From positions 19,013,537-19,077,536 of the forward strand of contig NC_134428.1 of NCBI RefSeq assembly GCF_030867145.1: a stretch of DNA of 64,000 nucleotides, written 5' to 3'. Under the pieces are notes generated by a model that was given only the letters and a program-made list of their open reading frames with translations, did not search any database and had not been told where the DNA came from. The stretch comes from Opisthocomus hoazin. Taxonomy: Eukaryota > Chordata > Aves > Opisthocomiformes > Opisthocomidae. A program made the translations under genes and the position numbers. Within the stretch, counting starts at the first letter, position 1. Every line of letters starts with the position of its first letter. Of this stretch, positions 49,485-60,745 are shown piece by piece.

Positions 49485-49910
49485 ATACCCAGCACAGTTC
49501 CCTCTGCCACGGGGTAAGATCCCTGGGGAAATCAACGTCGTTCCATGCCTGTGAACCATTCCCCACATCGTCTCATCCCCTGAGCCCTCCAGTGGGTGTG
49601 ATACAAGCCTGGGTTACATTAAGCCCATTGCTCAAAGGACCAGAAACGATGGCTCCTGTGGGCACACAGCAACTACACCACAGAAAGGGTGAAAAATTCA
49701 GGGAACAAGTGGCACTGTCATATATTGTAGCTACCCGGAATATATCGATCCATGTACTGATCTCCACAAATCCCCCAATTCCTCCACATGGGTGGGTATA
49801 CAGTCATATCTACCAGTCTCAGAGTACCAGTAAGCTTCCACCAGCCCCATTTGCGGATATGGTAAGGATGATAGACAAAGTCCTGTGATCCCTCTAGGCT
49901 GCTCCTCCTT
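49485..49910. other. non-coding stretch, no gene recognised
   Basis: Unique sequence between the CR1 copy and the G-rich block. No exon or repeat recognised. Confidence 0.45.
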
Positions 49911-49942
49911 GGGGGGGGAGGGGGGGGGGTAGGGGGGGGGGG
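49911..49942 (+). repeat. G-rich block (runs of 8, 10 and 11 G)
   Basis: G runs at 49911-49918, 49920-49929 and 49932-49942 are separated by single A and TA interruptions. Long runs can be split into four or more G tracts, so the plus strand has strong G-quadruplex potential. Exact run lengths in such tracts are error-prone in assemblies. Confidence 0.9.
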
Positions 49943-50604
49943 TGTCTTCTCTCTCTAGAAGAGGCAAGGGAGGGAGTTGAGTTTTCCCAAAACCCAAGTA
50001 ACTGCTTGGTACGGGAGTCTCGCTCAGCTCTCGCTTTGAATCATGCTGACAAATAAACATGAAAGTGAAAATGGTATTGTGAGATAGTTATGCAAGAGCG
50101 GGCGGATCCCAGGACTGAGCCATTGTTCCAAACGTTTAATTAACATTATGAAAGCTGATTAAAGGAAAATCTTTAACCTCCAGGGAAATCCCATTTTCCC
50201 TCAATTCCCATAGCTCTGCAATTTTCACAATGTAAGAAGGAAAGTGTCATTTCAAGGCATGATTCGTATCAGCTACAACCTGATCTTTGCCACAGCCGTG
50301 TCCTGCAGTTTAAATAATCACTACCAGACGGGGACACTTCTGAGGCAGCATTTTTCCACGTTATACCCTGACCTGAATTGCCATCATAATTTCTAGACTT
50401 TGTGTCATCCTGGCACGATGACAAGTGTTCACCCACGCTCAAGAACTAAAACTCTGTTCACAAGGACAGCGATACCTTCCCAGACGCAGCATCTCAGATA
50501 CAAAGTGCGAATGACACGCCACGGTCCGGCTTTGTAACAGCAGGGGCTGTTTGCTTTGGTCACTGCAGTGAATTCCTTTGAAGGCAGGAGACCGAAGCTC
50601 CATC
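49943..50604. other. non-coding stretch, no gene recognised
   Basis: No gene recognised. The minus frame 49731-50060 is open because it runs through the G-rich block (Pro-rich), not because it is coding. Confidence 0.45.
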
Positions 50605-50770
50605 TCCAGTGACACCTTGAGCACCTAACCTTGAGAAAATCACTTACCCTTTCTCTTTTTTCAGAGGTGGGGATAAAGGCAGCGCTACCTCTCTCAGGGG
50701 GCATTGCAAACATTAATGAATGTAACCAGGCACTGGAGATGTTTAGGTGGTAAGCACTATTGCAAAGTTA
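50605..50770 (+). mobile_element. MIR-like SINE, CORE and 3' part
   Basis: AACCTTGAGAAAATCACTTA, CCCTTTCTCTTTTTTCAGAG and GGTGGGGATAAAGGCAG are followed by CTACCTCTCTCAGGGGGCATT, then TTAATGAATGTAACCAGGCAC and TAAGCACTATTGC. This order fits MIR 'accttgggcaagtcactt ... tcagtttcctcatctgtaaaatggggataat ... ctacctcatagggttgt ... ttaaatgagttaatac ... aagcgctt'. The tRNA-like head is not recognisable. The copy is old and diverged. Confidence 0.6.
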
Positions 50771-50959
50771 TATTAGTAGAGAGATTTGTTTTCGGCTGCA
50801 GCAGGTTTGTGAGCAAGCACAGCCCCCCCAATATTCAGCTGTGTACGGGTTGCATATTGCCTCTCTGCTCTCCTAGGCCTATTTTAATTATACAGCATGG
50901 CCAGCCTGTCAGAGACCTAATCCCAGGATCTAATCTTGGAGGCAGTGGACAGCTGACTG

Positions 50960-51180
50960 TCCGTGCTCTGCGCTCAGCTGCGCTGCGGGCGATGCAACCG
51001 GTGGGGAGGGAGGACCCGTATCCCGAGCCCAGCTAAGCAGGGACCTGCCCCGGGGACAGCCAGCGCCCTGCCCGCCCTGCCTGGGCCAGGCACCCCAAGC
51101 TCACCAGCCTCTCTGACAGCGATGGCACGGGCAGAGCCCACAGCCCTGGACCCTCCCTTGGTTAACCAGGGCCTGGGTGG
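50960..51180. other. small GC- and CpG-rich patch
   Basis: About 220 bases clearly richer in G, C and CpG than the rest of the window (words such as TGCGCTGCGGGCG, CCCGTATCCCGAG, CCCCGGGG). It could be a small CpG island or a decayed GC-rich repeat. The overlapping frames 50974-51357 (-) and 50963-51208 (+) are Ala/Pro/Gly/Arg-rich as composition predicts, and show no domain. No TATA or splice architecture was recognised. Confidence 0.4.
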
Positions 51181-51517
51181 GGATGCACCTACAGACACCC
51201 AGGTCTGATTCTTGACAATACACACGGCTTCGGTCCTTCCCAAGCTTGTATAAATACATACACAGATAAATACAGCCCCTGGCAGCAACAGCAACCTCCT
51301 ATGCAGATCATCAGTAGTTCTTCCCATCCGTAGAGCTTGTAGGACGTAAGACATCACAGAACTTCAGAGACCATTCCGAAAAGGGGAAAGATTATCTTTT
51401 ACCACCGTTGCCTGCATTTGTCTGGTGCAAAAACCATTTTAATTATGATATAACAGGATCATCCTCACTACTCTGACTACGAAGAACAGGCGCTGCTTTT
51501 GTGCACACAGAGACATC

Positions 51518-51537
51518 AATAAAGTAGAAGCTTTATT
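51518..51537. other. hairpin holding poly-A signals on both strands
   Basis: AATAAAG (51518-51524) pairs perfectly with CTTTATT (51531-51537) around a 6-base loop, giving AATAAA on both strands. More AATAAA words lie at 51633-51638 (+) and 51674-51679 (-). It could serve as a bidirectional transcript end, but no convergent genes are visible and A/T-rich chance is possible. Confidence 0.25.
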
Positions 51538-51950
51538 TAGAGGATGAAATTTCTCCTTCAAAAAGTGCTAGAGATAAACCAAAGGAATATTAATGCAACA
51601 TCGTGAATACCAAATGCCTGAAATTCTGGCTCAATAAAAAGCAGACAGCTGGGTATTCTGATAAAAATGAGCCTTTATTTTTTAATTCTTTCTTTCATTA
51701 CCTGGATTCTGTGTTTGTCAGAGCAACAAAATATAGTTTCTTTGATGCGCGGCAAACCTGAAAACAATGCTGCAAGTAGCACAACACAAGAACTCCCACA
51801 AAAAAGGGAAAGCTATAAAATTTGAGAGGCGATGAGGCTTTCAGAAGTGCCAGTTTCCCAGTGCAATGGCTGGAAGGGTGGCCTGGCCTGGCGGCAGTTC
51901 AATCATTCTGTAACGCAGGACAAATACTCTCAACATCCTGAGAAAGAAGG

Positions 51951-51951
<1 letters not shown>

Positions 51952-51982
<31 letters not shown>
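51952..51982 (+). repeat. uninterrupted poly-G tract (31 G)
   Basis: 31 consecutive G followed by a G-rich tail (CGGCGGGGGAGGCGGAAGGG) to about 52006. This is exceptional in bird genomic DNA and strongly G-quadruplex prone. It makes the poly-Gly and poly-Pro parts of frames 51832-52077 (+) and 51841-52110 (-), which are therefore artefacts. The length may be an assembly estimate. Confidence 0.95.
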
Positions 51983-52175
51983 CGGCGGGGGAGGCGGAAG
52001 GGGGGCACGGCTCCCTTGCTTTCCCTCCTCCTGCTATTCTTTCTCCTCCCTGCCCCCACCCCTTGGATTTTCAATAGCTCTTTAGTGTTTCCATCAAAGG
52101 CTTTTACCATTCATCCTCCCTTCTGATGCCTGCCTTCCACCTGTCTATCCATCACAGCCCTAACCCAGGTCCTTT

Positions 52176-52193
52176 CCCCCCCCCCCCCCCCCC
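52176..52193 (-). repeat. uninterrupted poly-C tract (18 C)
   Basis: 18 consecutive C, that is a G18 run on the minus strand, 193 bases after the 31-G tract. The two tracts are complementary and could pair as a hairpin or each form quadruplexes on opposite strands. Confidence 0.95.
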
Positions 52194-54157
52194 TTTGCTA
52201 TTTTTCACGCGGTGGGATTTGTTTATAAGCTTCTGTATTACCTAAGCTTGAGGGGAGGAGGCTGCTGGGAGGAAAGTGAGAAAGCAGGATTAAGGAGTAA
52301 TAATTCAGCTCCATTGCATTTCCATCTGAACGGTCATAAAATGTGCAAATCCTGCTCCTGGGAATTTCACGTCAGATGCCTTCCCTGCCACTGCCCTTCC
52401 TCTGCCCCCTCTCTCTCACCCTCTCACGCAAAAATAAGCATCAGGAAAGATGTTTCTGACTCCACGGACACCAAAGCCACGATGACGAGTGCGCCGGCAG
52501 GGAGAGGGCTCCTGGCAGCATCTGTGGACACCTCGGCGGTGGCTGTGATCTACAGACCACAGGGTGGGAGGCAGCAGGGACTGAACCCGGCAGGATGACA
52601 GGAGTATGTGGGGAAAGGCCGCTTAATATGACAGCTCTCAACACCCCCAGCTATAATTAATTAGCCTGGGTAAAAAATAAAAATAAGGTAACTTTCCAAG
52701 CTTGTTCGCTCTGTAAGAAAATGATACAGAAATGATATGTGATTCAGACCCCATCAGCTCAAAGAGTTTCTGCTATCTTCTTTTTAGCTCATCTACCATC
52801 ACAAGGCACCAAAATAGACACGGGCTGGCTTTCTAGATCCCAGAGATCCACCAGCAATCCATCTTTGATCAAACTGCAAGACAGAAGAAGGACCACTGCC
52901 ATGTACAGGTTAATGAAGCTTTGCCACTGATTCAAGAAGAGGTCAACACAGCTGGATGTGGCCTCTGTGCACCCTTGCTACCCAAGCAAACATATTCAGA
53001 ACAGCAAGCAGTGCTAAAAAAGCGTGTCCCTTAACCTGTTCCCAACCCTAAGGAGCCCACAAACCTTTTCTTGGTGGACCTTCATGTCATGTCTGCTGAA
53101 CCTGGCAACTGCTGGCAACTTTCTTCCACTTATGGACACATCTTGGAGACACTGAGGATCACCCAACAGGTAGCACATGTCAAAATCAGTTCCTTTGATT
53201 GATAGTTATTTATTATTTTTAAATAAAATTAGAAGAGATTGAATTGGTTGCCCATCAGCAGCTCAGTTCTTTGTTTGGCAACTTCTTGGACAGTTTGACC
53301 ATACATATGACAACACAAAATAAATTTCACTTGCTTGCAGTAGCAGCTTGCTATAACCTCAGTCCGTCAACGATTTATAGTTCTAGCAGCAGTGGGATAT
53401 ATGAAATGAGAAGCCCTTTCATCCTTAAACTGCTCTGCAGTCTGGTCGAGATGATGAAAGTCATTGTTTCTAAGGCCAGAGGACAGCAGGAGTTCATTCA
53501 GCCGGTTTGGCTGTGCTGGGAGGAGGCGTGCAAATTGGGTCCAAAGACGAGAGGAGGCCCAGTGAAACAGCAGCCCTTGGTTTTGCAGAACAGTCAAAAA
53601 GAAATCCTTAATGGTGTTAGCCTTGCTTTGCAGGCTGGAGGGGAGCAGTACTTCCATCAACTAAATGATCTCAGCGCTTTGGCTTCCCTGAGGGCACTGC
53701 AACAGGACAGACGGCAATCCCTCACCAGTTGCTCTCAGACGTTTGTGCTCTTCCCACCCACCAGCAGCCTCGAACCTGAGCATGTCTCTGGCACAGCAGG
53801 CAGTATCCTTAATCCCACCGAGGGCCAGCCCAAAGCGAAGATTAGCGGAAGAATTTGTTTTCATTAAAATCCAACCTACCATTACCATCCTATCTGATGG
53901 TGCGGGTTTCAAATGCGCATGGCCAGCTATTCTAGCAGCTCTGTTTCTGCAGGGAAAGGGCAGTTCAGCAACCTGCCTCTTCACTTTCTCATGTCTTTCT
54001 TTCTTTTAATCAACAAGTAACCAAGACAGACACAGCGAGGAATGTTAAATGCACCTCCTCCTGGAGAATTTTGCCAGCAAGGTCAATGGAAGTGGGATTT
54101 CGCCTTTATTATGTTTCTTTTGACCGTGGAACCGATCTGATTTTTCTCCCAGAGAAA
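52194..54157. other. non-coding stretch, no gene recognised
   Basis: No gene recognised. The frame 53244-53867 (+, 207 residues) is among the longest in the window but has no domain, no splice-site framing and equally open minus frames (53367-53660, 53661-53984), so it is treated as chance or decayed sequence of unknown origin. Confidence 0.5.
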
Positions 54158-54193
54158 TTTTTTTTATGGGCCCATGGAAAAAAAAAAAAAAAA
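54158..54193. repeat. T8-palindrome-A16 structure
   Basis: T8 (54158-54165) precedes the perfect palindrome ATGGGCCCAT (54166-54175), then GG and A16 (54178-54193), and then AAAG-type repeats. The arms can pair outward from the palindrome into a cruciform-like hairpin, interrupted by the GG. The A run is not preceded by a recognisable retroposed transcript. Confidence 0.75.
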
Positions 54194-55404
54194 GAAAGAA
54201 AACAACAAAACAGAAAGAGACATACAAGTAAACACCAATACGTGCAGGAAAAATACAAACCTTAGCACCATGCACTCCCCTCATTATTAGACAAAGGTTG
54301 GGAAGGGTTCACAAGTGTAAAACGCTCATGTGAGTTATGAGATTACTGCTCAGTTTTCTTTCAAGTCGTGGGCTGGAAACAGATGGTGGCTGTAGCGTTT
54401 ATGACGGCACAACATGTTACTGCAAGCCTAGCCATCTCTCTCTCTCTTTCCTCAAAAATGCAGCTGCAAGGAAAGTTGTGGAAAATCACATTAATAGTCT
54501 CTTCCACCACACAGTTTTCCAGCCCTTCATCCCTGGCCAGCACATGGACAGAGCCATCTTGTATCCCAGTAAGAATACTCTTCTAATCCCTGTCCTGAAC
54601 AGTTACCACTGACTGGCTTATTTAACAGCTAGTTAAAATGTGGGGTTTGTTAGCATCGTAAAAAAGCCTCCAGAAAGGAGATCCTTAAGGTCAGAGCAGA
54701 TGCCATGTGATCCCAAGCACTCCATAAGGGAAACACTCAGAAAGAAGCAATCAGACTGTCCTTCAGCTGTTTATTATTTAAACATTCAGTTCAGGCCAAG
54801 CAGGTTGATTTATAGAGAAACAGGCAGACAGATACAACATTTGCAAAGGCATCTTTGTGACTTCAGAGTCCAAATGTCACTTTCAAGCATGAGTAGAAAC
54901 TTTCACAAGGGCAAATGTCTTTTGATTTTCAATAAGACAGCCTTCCAGCAACCACAAGTTCAGAAGTATCTGGGTGCCTAAAGACACAAAGAACAACTAA
55001 CCCAATATTTAAATATCTTGCCTGTACTGAAGAAAAAAATGCTCAAGCTTCATCACCCATGTGCTTCAGTCCTGGTGGAAACACCTTGCCACCTCAACTA
55101 TGTTCAAACACACAGCAAAGCCAGCCTCACAGTCTGAGTGAAATACAAGAAGAGCCGACAAGCGGACGTATTCCCCCGTGGTGGAGAACAGCAAGGTAAC
55201 CAGCATGCATGCAATACCCTGCATGTGACAGAGGTGCACTCAGCACCGGCTGGTGCTAACTTGGTGTCAGCACATCTGGACTTGAAACCATGAGCTGAGC
55301 CCAGGGCGCAACCTTTCAACTGTCTAGTCACCATTGAGGGGCCTGCTTACACCAGGGAACTCTTTAAATAGTAGAACACTGTTACTTGTCATCCGTGGGA
55401 TGTC
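54194..55404. other. non-coding stretch, no gene recognised
   Basis: Unique sequence. Frames at 54337-54612 (+), 54640-54981 (+) and 55104-55334 (-) carry no domain. Confidence 0.45.
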
Positions 55405-55500
55405 TGGGTGCTTTACAAATATGAATTATTTCTGTTTCACAACACTTCTGAGAGCATCAACTCACTAACAGTAAAGCCAACAGGCTGGGATTCAGGCCCT
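55405..55500 (-). mobile_element. MIR-like SINE fragment, antisense
   Basis: On the plus strand, TGCTTTACAAATATGAATTA, TTTCACAACACTTCTGAGAG and, after a gap, GGCTGGGATTCAGGCCCT fit the reverse-complement MIR layout ('gcgctttacaaatatta ... cctcacaacaccctgtgag ... agagctgggattagaaccc'). The middle CORE segment seems deleted. Strongly decayed. Confidence 0.42.
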
Positions 55501-58208
55501 TGTCCAAAATCAGGATTTTAGGATTACTTCTTCAGCTGAGTTAATTAAGAGTCCGTCAAATGTTAATTTTCCAGACAAGTGTCACCGGTAAATGTGAGTA
55601 TCCATTTTGCTATCTCGCTTTGCTGGTCTCACTACCTGATTGAGAACATCAGCACCAACTTGACCGTGCTCATCCTTAGTCATTCAAATATGCTCCTGCT
55701 GCCTGCCCTGCAGCAAGATATATGCAACGCAGTGTTTTGGCCTCCCAGGGTGCAGAACAGAACAACTGAAAACAAGACAGTCTTTTACCATTCCCTTTAT
55801 CACTTCTCACAGCTAGGCCAGGAAGTTGCTACAGAAACTCAGCAGTGTACACACCTGAAACTTTAAAAAGCCTTTTCCCAGAGGCAGAATCTTTCCACAC
55901 GATATGACCATACACATCCACTGCGTAACTACTGCAACTGCAAAAGCCCTGAGATCTTTCCTCTAAGATACAGAAGGTGCCATATTTTTTTTTTCTTTTG
56001 GAAACGTCATCCTGCAGAATTCATTAGTATCCTATGCAACAATGTACTTCCTGTAAGTAATGAGCTATAAAGTGTATTAGAAGTTTCCACTTCTGGTTTT
56101 ATCTTTTCCTGATCTAGCTTGAAAATTCTTTTGAAGTTGCTCAAAGTCTTCTTCATGTATGCTTGTTTTAGGAAATACCAGATCATTATTGGCAAACTTC
56201 TCCTTAATTAAGTGAGATAAAGGAATCAAGATGATATGATCTGCTTAATTTCCCACCTTTTTAAGGTACTATTTTAAGATTTCTTTTCACTTGCCTTAGA
56301 AAAGAAACCTGCTGAAGAAAGTAAAGAAGGAAGAGACCTTAGAGGCTCAGAGAGGGCAGTCATTGCTATGGACTTTCTAGTGGAGCTGAGCTTGCTGGTA
56401 GAAAGCCACCGAATACTTCAAGCTTTCCCTCAACACTATGGAATAGTTCATGGAAAGACTGCAGACCGCTTCTGAAACTAGCATCACTCCAGGCAATGGA
56501 TAAGAGGAAAAGACTAAGCTTACGCTGTGTTGGCATGGCAGGCTCTTCAGGGCCTCAGCTTAGCAAGCCAACTCAGATCATGCCTAACTTTAAGCCCAAG
56601 TAACTTCAAAGAAATATCTCACATGCCTCAAGTTCAGCTTTGCACTGACTCTCTTGCTGAATCACAACTTGGGGGAATGCAGGGAGCTAATGGGAAACAT
56701 TTGCACTTGCTAACCCCAGCTGCAAGGTCTCAAAACCCCCATTAGATGTGCAGACACAGCTTAACCCTTCTGGACTGGCCAGCAGGCTCTTCACAACAAA
56801 TGGATACAAGCTGTTCGGCAAGTTCTTCTGAAGCACATGTAAGAGAAACAGCTATCCCTGAATAAATAGTGACTATTTGATTTAAAAGCAGCATTTGTGG
56901 CAATCAGTGAAGTACACAAGCTGAGCATTAACCTGCAGAGTTCATACACGGCCTGTTAAAGAAACCACTCTACCTGTCATAAACTGCTTCTGTCGCGTTT
57001 GCTGCGGAAATCCACTGCAGTCATGGGAGAATTCAGACCCTGAAGATGTATTTGAGTAGCTTCCTGGCTCCAAGGAGACCTCTGAGCAGCTTCGTTTACT
57101 GTGGATAAATTTAGACCAAGAAGGGTCTTCACTCCCAAGGGTATGAGCCCAGAGCCCCCAGTCTGCATGGGAATCTTGGTGCCATGTAGATACCAGGTCT
57201 CCTCAATCACATCATGCAGCGTGAGACCCTCCCCTCCAGGAGGTACATGTAGGCATAGGGGAAACATCAGCCCCCAAGGCATGTGGTAAAGGGAGTAACC
57301 GCAGTGCTTGGTGGCAGCCAGGGAGGATGAGTCTTTAGGCAGGACTCTTTGAGCACCAGGAGGCATATCTTGACTTCCCTGAAGTGCGGGAGCATCTCAC
57401 CCTCCTCTCTGGCCCCACACAGCAGGCACAACTGGGCAAAAGGCTCCAGCAGAACAGGGCCCATAGCAGAAAACCTGGCCTCTTGAAACTTCCCTGGACT
57501 TCAGCTTAAACCAGCACCACCTTTATACAGAAAAGACATGTAAAACCAGAGTGCTAAGGAAAAGGTGAAGCCTGGCTGGAGCAAGGAGGACATCCCTGGG
57601 CCAAAATTAGCCTCTCTGTGGAACGCAGACAGAGGGGGTTTGGAGCCAACTAAGGTTTACTGAAAGTCTTACAAATATGAGTTAAAACTGGATGCCCAAA
57701 TCCCTTAGACTGCTGAAAAAATTCACAGCCAGGGACGTCCAGCAATTCTGGAGGGCTCTTCATAATTCACTGAGGTCTGCAAGTTTGAGTTCATACCCAA
57801 AGGGAGCTCAGCCCGCGCAGCACTTCACCCACAGGCCCTCTGTGAACAGGCTTCTTTCTCGTGGTCAGACAGGGGATATCTTGAATTTATGTCTTGCCTC
57901 TTCCCTTGTGAGCAAACAAAACAATTTCTATGAGTAATTCTACCCACTAACTGCCAAGGAAAAGTCTGGTAACAAACGGTTTGCATTTTTGACAGGTCAG
58001 AGGCTTCCCTAAACAAAGTTGCTGGTTTATGTTTTCTAACAGCACATGTTCACATCCGGGGACCTCGGCAAATACCAGTGTGGACGAGTCTCTGTGGGAA
58101 ATTGCTTTTCCAGATATTCTTGCTTTAACTGCTCCAGGAAATGAGTCTATTTTTACAATACTAAACAGCAAAATATGAAACCTTTATCTGCTTCGTGGCA
58201 AGAGTTTC
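55501..58208. other. non-coding stretch, one GC-richer open minus frame
   Basis: No gene recognised. 56977-57366 (-, 129 residues) and the adjoining frame 57267-57464 (-) lie in a GC-richer patch of coding-like composition (57000-57470). I see no family signature, and they are in different frames. A decayed pseudogene or repeat is possible. Confidence 0.4.
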
Positions 58209-58287
58209 GGGGCAATTCTCAGGTAACTGTCACCTCCAGTGAAGTCAACAGAGTTGTATCTATTTATGCAAGCCAGTCATCTGGCCA
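58209..58287. repeat. palindrome-type amniote repeat relic
   Basis: GGGGCAATTCTCAGGTAACT, the block CTCCAGTGAAGTCAACAGAG, then GTCATCTGGCC follow the layout 'ggg-gattctcaggt...ctccattgaagtcaatggag...atctggcc' shared with the elements at 62593-63275. Boundaries are approximate and decay is advanced. Confidence 0.42.
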
Positions 58288-60504
58288 ATCATGTAATTGG
58301 TTGATCAGTTACTAGAACACAGAGCTACCACTGGCCTAAGGAGTGTCCCATTTTCATACGTCTCAAAGTTCATCCAAGCCCTGATGCATTGATAAGTGAA
58401 GTATTCAAGTATTATGGTCTGTAAAGATGATCATTAACTGCTGAAATATTTGAGCATGAGCATTTTCTATGAACACTTTTGTCACTGAATGATCATTCTA
58501 TGTAGTATATTTTCTGGGGGTTTTTTTCACCTGTTGAGTAAACCTGAGTGGGATTTTCAGAAGTGTTTAAAATGCTTTTCTTCTACTTATTTGTAATTGC
58601 TTTCAAGAATCAAGATGTTTTCAAAATGCCCAGGGGATTCCAAGCTCCATGGGCTCAACTGCATCTCTGGGTGCTTCTGGTTTTTGCATACCCAATCTTC
58701 ACAGCTGCTCTCAAAGATAGACAGTAAAACCAGTTGCTTTCATTATGCAAGATCGAAGACAGTACGTAGAGGCCAAAACACCAGTCTGAGGTTGGGAAGA
58801 TGAGTGTGCAACATTTGTTACAAATTTGGCTCCGTATTTCCCTGTTTGAGGGACTGCTCCAGGCTTCTGATGTGGATTTTTCTGTTGGAGAACACAACTT
58901 GTGTATTTTCTTTGTGTATTTTCTTTGTGTATTTTTATCTAAGATCCTGGAAGACATTTGGCATGCAAAAGCATCAGTCCAAACAGAAAATTTTCAGATG
59001 CTAAGAACCCAAACTTGATGGCTTGCTAATGAGTCAACTATAATAATGATCGGATTCCCCTCTAGGGGAAGAAGTAACGCTGGAAGAAACCTCCAATGAC
59101 AGAAACTTCCTCACCAGGATGTTGCCAGAATTTCATCTATTATGAACACAACTAAAAGGTAGCACTTCCTCAGTTTCAGGTTGTGCACTACTCGACTTTA
59201 CACCTAACTGAAAAGCTCACCAAACGTCACTCAAGAGACCAGCATACGGACAACAAACTTAGAGACAATATCTAAGGAAAACAGTACCTAACCTATGACT
59301 TGTTCTTTGATTTACAACTGTGATTGCAGGCCCCACCTCACAGTCATACGCCATGATAATAGGTAGCAGTTCACCGAGAACCAGCCGTAACTTTTTACGC
59401 GTTGTAGTGATTCCGAATTACTTCAGCACATAATTCAGCCTGATTCACCCTGATGCAGCAAATAATTTGAATGACTAAAGGGACAGGTAACATTCCACAA
59501 CTGAAAAATGTATGACCAACCTTTTGACCTTGTTCATTCTACTTCCTAATTCCTTTTCTTTCATAGACTAAAAATTGCCACATTTCACATAATTTTCACT
59601 CTCATTATTTTTTGTCATCTCAAAATTGTCCATTACGGATATGACTGTGAGTTCTCAAGTTATATTGTCTGAGGTACCCAAAGAAATAATCTTACTTGGG
59701 ATCACTGGCATTACTAATTGCAGTCCTGAATTTACCCACACCAGGAAAGTACTTTCCCAAAAAGAACAAATATGTATTTCAAAATGGCAGCCTCCACAGG
59801 AGCAGAAGAAAGTGGAATTCTCCCAGCTGTTTTTCTAGCTGTATGTTCTAGTCTTCATCTTTGGGGCTACTTACAACATATTTCAGCGCTCTAAGAATAC
59901 TAAGACCCTCATCCCACAAATGGGACCCTGTGTCAGGAAGGCACACCCTAAGAAAGAGTAATAAAGCATCAGCTCTGCTCCATGTGCCTGAGGTCAACGG
60001 GATGTTTGTCCAAAGTTAGAAGTATGCTTAGGCACTGGCTTGAAACAGGGCAAACACAGGCACCTCATTAGGGCCTGGGAAAAAAAATCAGGATCGGGCC
60101 CATGATAAAAACAGTTCCCTTGGGAAATGTTACCCACACCATAAAAGGCATGAATGACACTGAAATGAAGGGAAGTACAATGAAAATTGTCTACCGAATT
60201 TTTGTAAATTCCCATCAAATCTGAGTCTTGATTTGTTCTATGTGCGTAATTTTCACTGTAAGTCACAAAAGGTTGACTCCTTAGAGATGCAGGAAATGAC
60301 TAGCTCATGATAGCATAAAAGGCTATGTAATTGCATGGGCAGATAGCTTGATTTTCATCAGTCACTACATTCTCTGACAATACGGCAGTGGTTTTTGATC
60401 ATGTATCCAATGCACAATAATTAGGCAAAATCACTTACCCTTTTTTATCTTTTCAGTATTTAGCTCTAAGGGTGCAAGGATTCATTCTTGGAAAGGGAAG
60501 ATGG
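58288..60504. other. non-coding stretch, no gene recognised
   Basis: AT-rich unique sequence with a 13-bp tandem repeat at 58899-58936. 60420-60455 (AAATCACTTACCC then TTTTCAG) resembles a MIR CORE piece just upstream of the clear MIR copy, but is too short to call. Confidence 0.45.
58899..58936 (+). repeat. 13-bp tandem repeat, about 3 copies
   Basis: The unit TTGTGTATTTTCT is present twice in full and a third time ending in TTTTTA. The period is 13 and the copies are nearly identical, so this is recent slippage. Overlapping plus frames owe their repeated Phe/Val/Tyr residues to it. Confidence 0.85.
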
Positions 60505-60745
60505 TCGTGTGATTTAGGGCACTGGATGAGCACTCAGATCTGAGTCCTATCCCTGGTTCTGGCATAGCCTTGCTGTGTGACCTTGCACAGTCATTTCTCC
60601 ATGCCTCGGTCTCGCCTAAAATGGGATAACAATAGTTCTTTATTTCAGAGGAGATACGAGTACAAAACAGCTCAAGGCTGTGCTGCAGTGATGCTACACA
60701 GCAAAGAGCAGCACAGAAAAGCTCAGACATGGAATAATACTTTGC
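60505..60745 (+). mobile_element. MIR-like SINE, best-preserved copy
   Basis: The head (GTGTGATTTAGGGCACTGGA, GATCTGAGTCCTATCCC) and the CORE (GCCTTGCTGTGTGACCTTGC, then TCATTTCTCCATGCCTCGGT and CTAAAATGGGATAACAATAG) follow the MIR consensus order almost throughout. The later part (AGCTCAAGGCTGTGCTGCAG, AAAAGCTCAGACATGG) would be the more variable 3' end. This is the clearest ancient SINE in the window. The overlapping frames 60482-60826 (-) and 60577-60777 (+) are not genes. Confidence 0.78.

Noticed and set aside
49215..49568. Minus-strand frames (106 and 117 residues) across the CR1 copy at 49 kb
   Set aside because: They are antisense shadows of the CR1 ORF2 remnant. The same holds for the plus frame 22794-23126 over the other copy.
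51832..52110. Poly-Gly (+) and poly-Pro (-) open frames
   Set aside because: They are produced by the 31-G homopolymer and have no independent support.
53244..53867. 207-residue plus-strand open frame
   Set aside because: No domain or compositional coding signal. Minus frames across the same interval are equally open.
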